Part shown: positions 62,669 through 64,000 of the stretch, piece after piece
How positions within the stretch are numbered: the stretch's first letter is position 1
How the letters are laid out: each line of letters begins with the position of its first letter
Assembly (NCBI GenBank): GCA_002341185.1
Contig: DDNP01000029.1
Coordinates: 1-64,000, forward strand
DNA: 64,000 nucleotides
From: Candidatus Neomicrothrix sp. UBA2517
Lineage (GTDB): Bacteria; Actinomycetota; Acidimicrobiia; Acidimicrobiales; UBA8592
Direction of reading: 5' to 3'
Notes under the pieces: generated by a model
What the model saw: the letters and a program-made list of their open reading frames with translations, nothing else
Told to the model about the DNA's origin: nothing
Databases searched by the model: none
Made by a program: the position numbers and the translations under genes

Positions 62669-63337
62669 ATGGCAGGAGCACTAAAAGATCTATTTTCAAG
62701 TTCTGTGGCCGTTATGGAAACTCGTAATTCAAAGATTGACGCATCATTTCTCTCATCAGCTGAACGAACTTACCTTGAGAATGTTTCACAAAACCGAAAA
62801 ACAGAATTCATTGCAGGTCGCTTTTGCGCTCATGAAGCAATGGAGTTGGCAAATATAGAACCAGGGCATATCCACATAGGGGGAAAGGGGGAGCCAATCT
62901 GGCCTTTTAATATCGTGGGATCTATAACGCATTCACATGGTTATGCCGCTGCGGCAGTCGCAAGAAAATCAGACGTCCTCTCATTGGGTGTAGATGCAGA
63001 AACAGACGAACCTTTATCTTCCAAAGTGCTTCAGAGAATAAGTAATGACCAAGAACAGGAATGGGTTAAAACCGTTGGCGGCACTCTTGTTCAACATCCT
63101 GGAAAAGTTCTCTTCTCAGCGAAGGAGGCAACATACAAAGCTTGGTTTCCAATCACCCACGAATGGCTAGGTTTCAAAGAAGCCTTCATCAATTTTCATG
63201 ATCAAGGAAACACCTTTACAGTCCACATTCAAAAAAAAGGCCCCATCAGAGAAATGCATGGTAAATATACGATGCGTAAAGGCATGATTGTGACAGCTAT
63301 TGAGGTCCCATCCCCAAAATCTGAAATTCAGCTGTGA
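62669..63337 (+). CDS. 4'-phosphopantetheinyl transferase (EntD/Sfp-type)
   Basis: The enzyme moves the phosphopantetheine arm from CoA onto acyl or peptidyl carrier proteins. The 222-residue protein has the EntD-type blocks GRFCAHEA, GSITHSHGYAAAAVA, the magnesium-binding LGVDAETDE and FSAKEATYKAWFP. A transferase of this group usually serves specialised or large fatty acid synthases. It overlaps the next gene by four bases. Confidence 0.9.
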   Translation: MAGALKDLFSSSVAVMETRNSKIDASFLSSAERTYLENVSQNRKTEFIAGRFCAHEAMELANIEPGHIHIGGKGEPIWPFNIVGSITHSHGYAAAAVARKSDVLSLGVDAETDEPLSSKVLQRISNDQEQEWVKTVGGTLVQHPGKVLFSAKEATYKAWFPITHEWLGFKEAFINFHDQGNTFTVHIQKKGPIREMHGKYTMRKGMIVTAIEVPSPKSEIQL

Positions 63338-64000
63338 ACCCGAAAAGGTACCTTTTTAAAAGTCATGCTCAGGTCTCTATTATTCTGCCAGCATTGAATG
63401 AAGAGAAAAGAATCACTTCTCTATTGGACGCTTTGCGTTCAATACCCGTTATTCCTCAGAATATCGAACTAATCGTCGTTGACGATGGAAGCACTGACAA
63501 TACAAGTTCTATCTGTCAGCAAATCATTGACGATCATTTTCCCTTGGGGAAAGTGATAACGAAAGCCAAAAGTACTGGGAAAGGGAGTGCGCTACGTATC
63601 GGAGTAGCGGCGGCAAACAGTCCAATAATAATCACAATGGATGCAGATATGGCTACTGACCTATCCGCTATGGAACCTGCGATGAAGGGACTTCAGAAAC
63701 ATCACATTGTAATAGGGTCACGATCAATTGAAGGGTCACAAACTCAAGGAATCACAAGTGCAAGAAAATTCGTAACCATCGGATTCTCTTTCATTTTGCG
63801 ATTACTTACAAGACATGGAATCTCGGATACCCAATGCGGGTTTAAAGCATACAGAAGCCCAATTGCCAAAATACTCTTTTCATCTTCAAGAGTGAAAGGG
63901 TTTGCGCAAGACGCAGAACTTCTGGACCTCGCCTACAGAAATAACTTCTCTATTTTGGAGATCCCCGTCCATTGGATTTCAGTTCCAGGTTCAAAGGTAA
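63334..64000 (+). CDS. Family 2 glycosyltransferase, partial (3' end off window)
   Basis: I read this frame from GTG 63334, overlapping the stop of the upstream gene (GTGA). It is open for 222 codons to the window edge. It has the GT2 layout: VSIILPALNEEKRI, VVDDGSTDNTSS, ITMDADMATDLSAM and ISDTQCGFKAYR, the pattern of dolichyl-phosphate-glucose or undecaprenyl-phosphate sugar synthases such as DPG synthase. Its C-terminus is not in the window. Confidence 0.85.
   Translation, partial: MNPKRYLFKSHAQVSIILPALNEEKRITSLLDALRSIPVIPQNIELIVVDDGSTDNTSSICQQIIDDHFPLGKVITKAKSTGKGSALRIGVAAANSPIIITMDADMATDLSAMEPAMKGLQKHHIVIGSRSIEGSQTQGITSARKFVTIGFSFILRLLTRHGISDTQCGFKAYRSPIAKILFSSSRVKGFAQDAELLDLAYRNNFSILEIPVHWISVPGSKV

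Noticed and set aside
1..64000. Mobile elements, CRISPR arrays or defence genes
   Set aside because: No transposase, integrase, spaced repeats or restriction genes were seen; gene order is that of a core chromosome.

Overview
The window reads as a stretch of core chromosome from a low-GC, probably marine member of the Actinobacteria, most likely class Acidimicrobiia. The assignment is an inference. It rests on actinobacterial marker genes (a WhiB regulator beside a PdtaS-type kinase, a DUF3107 protein, the SCO1664 / DUF3090 / MSMEG_4193 trio, a class E sortase, a serine hydroxymethyltransferase with the long actinobacterial insert) combined with AT-rich coding sequence and many GTG and TTG starts. 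No transposase, phage gene, integrase, CRISPR array or rRNA was seen. Coding density is very high: the longest stretch without a gene is about 240 bases (16856-17093), so there are no long empty regions.

Layout. 1-1112: a class E sortase gene on the minus strand that runs off the left edge, with an unexpected ferredoxin-like C-terminus. 1256-8238: a complete System I cytochrome c maturation operon, ccmABCDEFGH plus a CcmI-like TPR protein. 8369-11223: Mrp-type ATPase, DUF3107 protein and PdtaS-like sensor kinase. 11267-14822: whiB1-like gene with a CRP-like site, glycerophosphodiesterase, M1 aminopeptidase lipoprotein, diacylglycerol kinase. 14955-16855: electron-transfer flavoprotein etfBA and a small membrane protein. 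17094-18957: the MSMEG_4193 / DUF3090 / SCO1664 trio. 19088-21861: uracil-DNA glycosylase, a tandem lipoprotein pair and an FrhB-like Fe-S protein. 21939-25000: tRNA-Arg(CCG), a dihydrouridine synthase and argS. 25009-29051: lysA, hom, thrC. 29222-35185: rho-like gene, rpmE2, an unknown gene, prfA, prmC, tsaC, rpiB. 35299-36762: glyA. 36962-44480: the complete F1Fo ATP synthase operon with two AtpI/AtpZ-like genes. 44488-54403: SDR, glpX, J-domain protein, hydrolase, MFS transporter, murA, cysteine desulfurase, mnmA and membrane proteins. 54473-62614: ligA, HAD hydrolase, a PASTA-domain kinase-like protein and gatCAB. 62669-64000: phosphopantetheinyl transferase and a glycosyltransferase that runs off the right edge.

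The genes describe an aerobic, cytochrome-c-using cell: c-type cytochrome maturation, ETF electron transfer and ATP synthase form the energy part; tRNA charging, tRNA modification and termination factors form the translation part; aspartate-family amino acids and peptidoglycan precursor synthesis make up most of the rest.

The two most surprising genes are proteins that keep the shape of an enzyme but lack its catalytic residues. The Rho-like protein sits at the normal rho position, but its P-loop, catalytic glutamate and arginine finger are all substituted while its RNA-binding cold-shock-like domain is kept. The PASTA-domain kinase has HGC where the catalytic HRD should be. The third oddity is the sortase-ferredoxin join at the left edge, which is either a real fusion or an assembly chimera.
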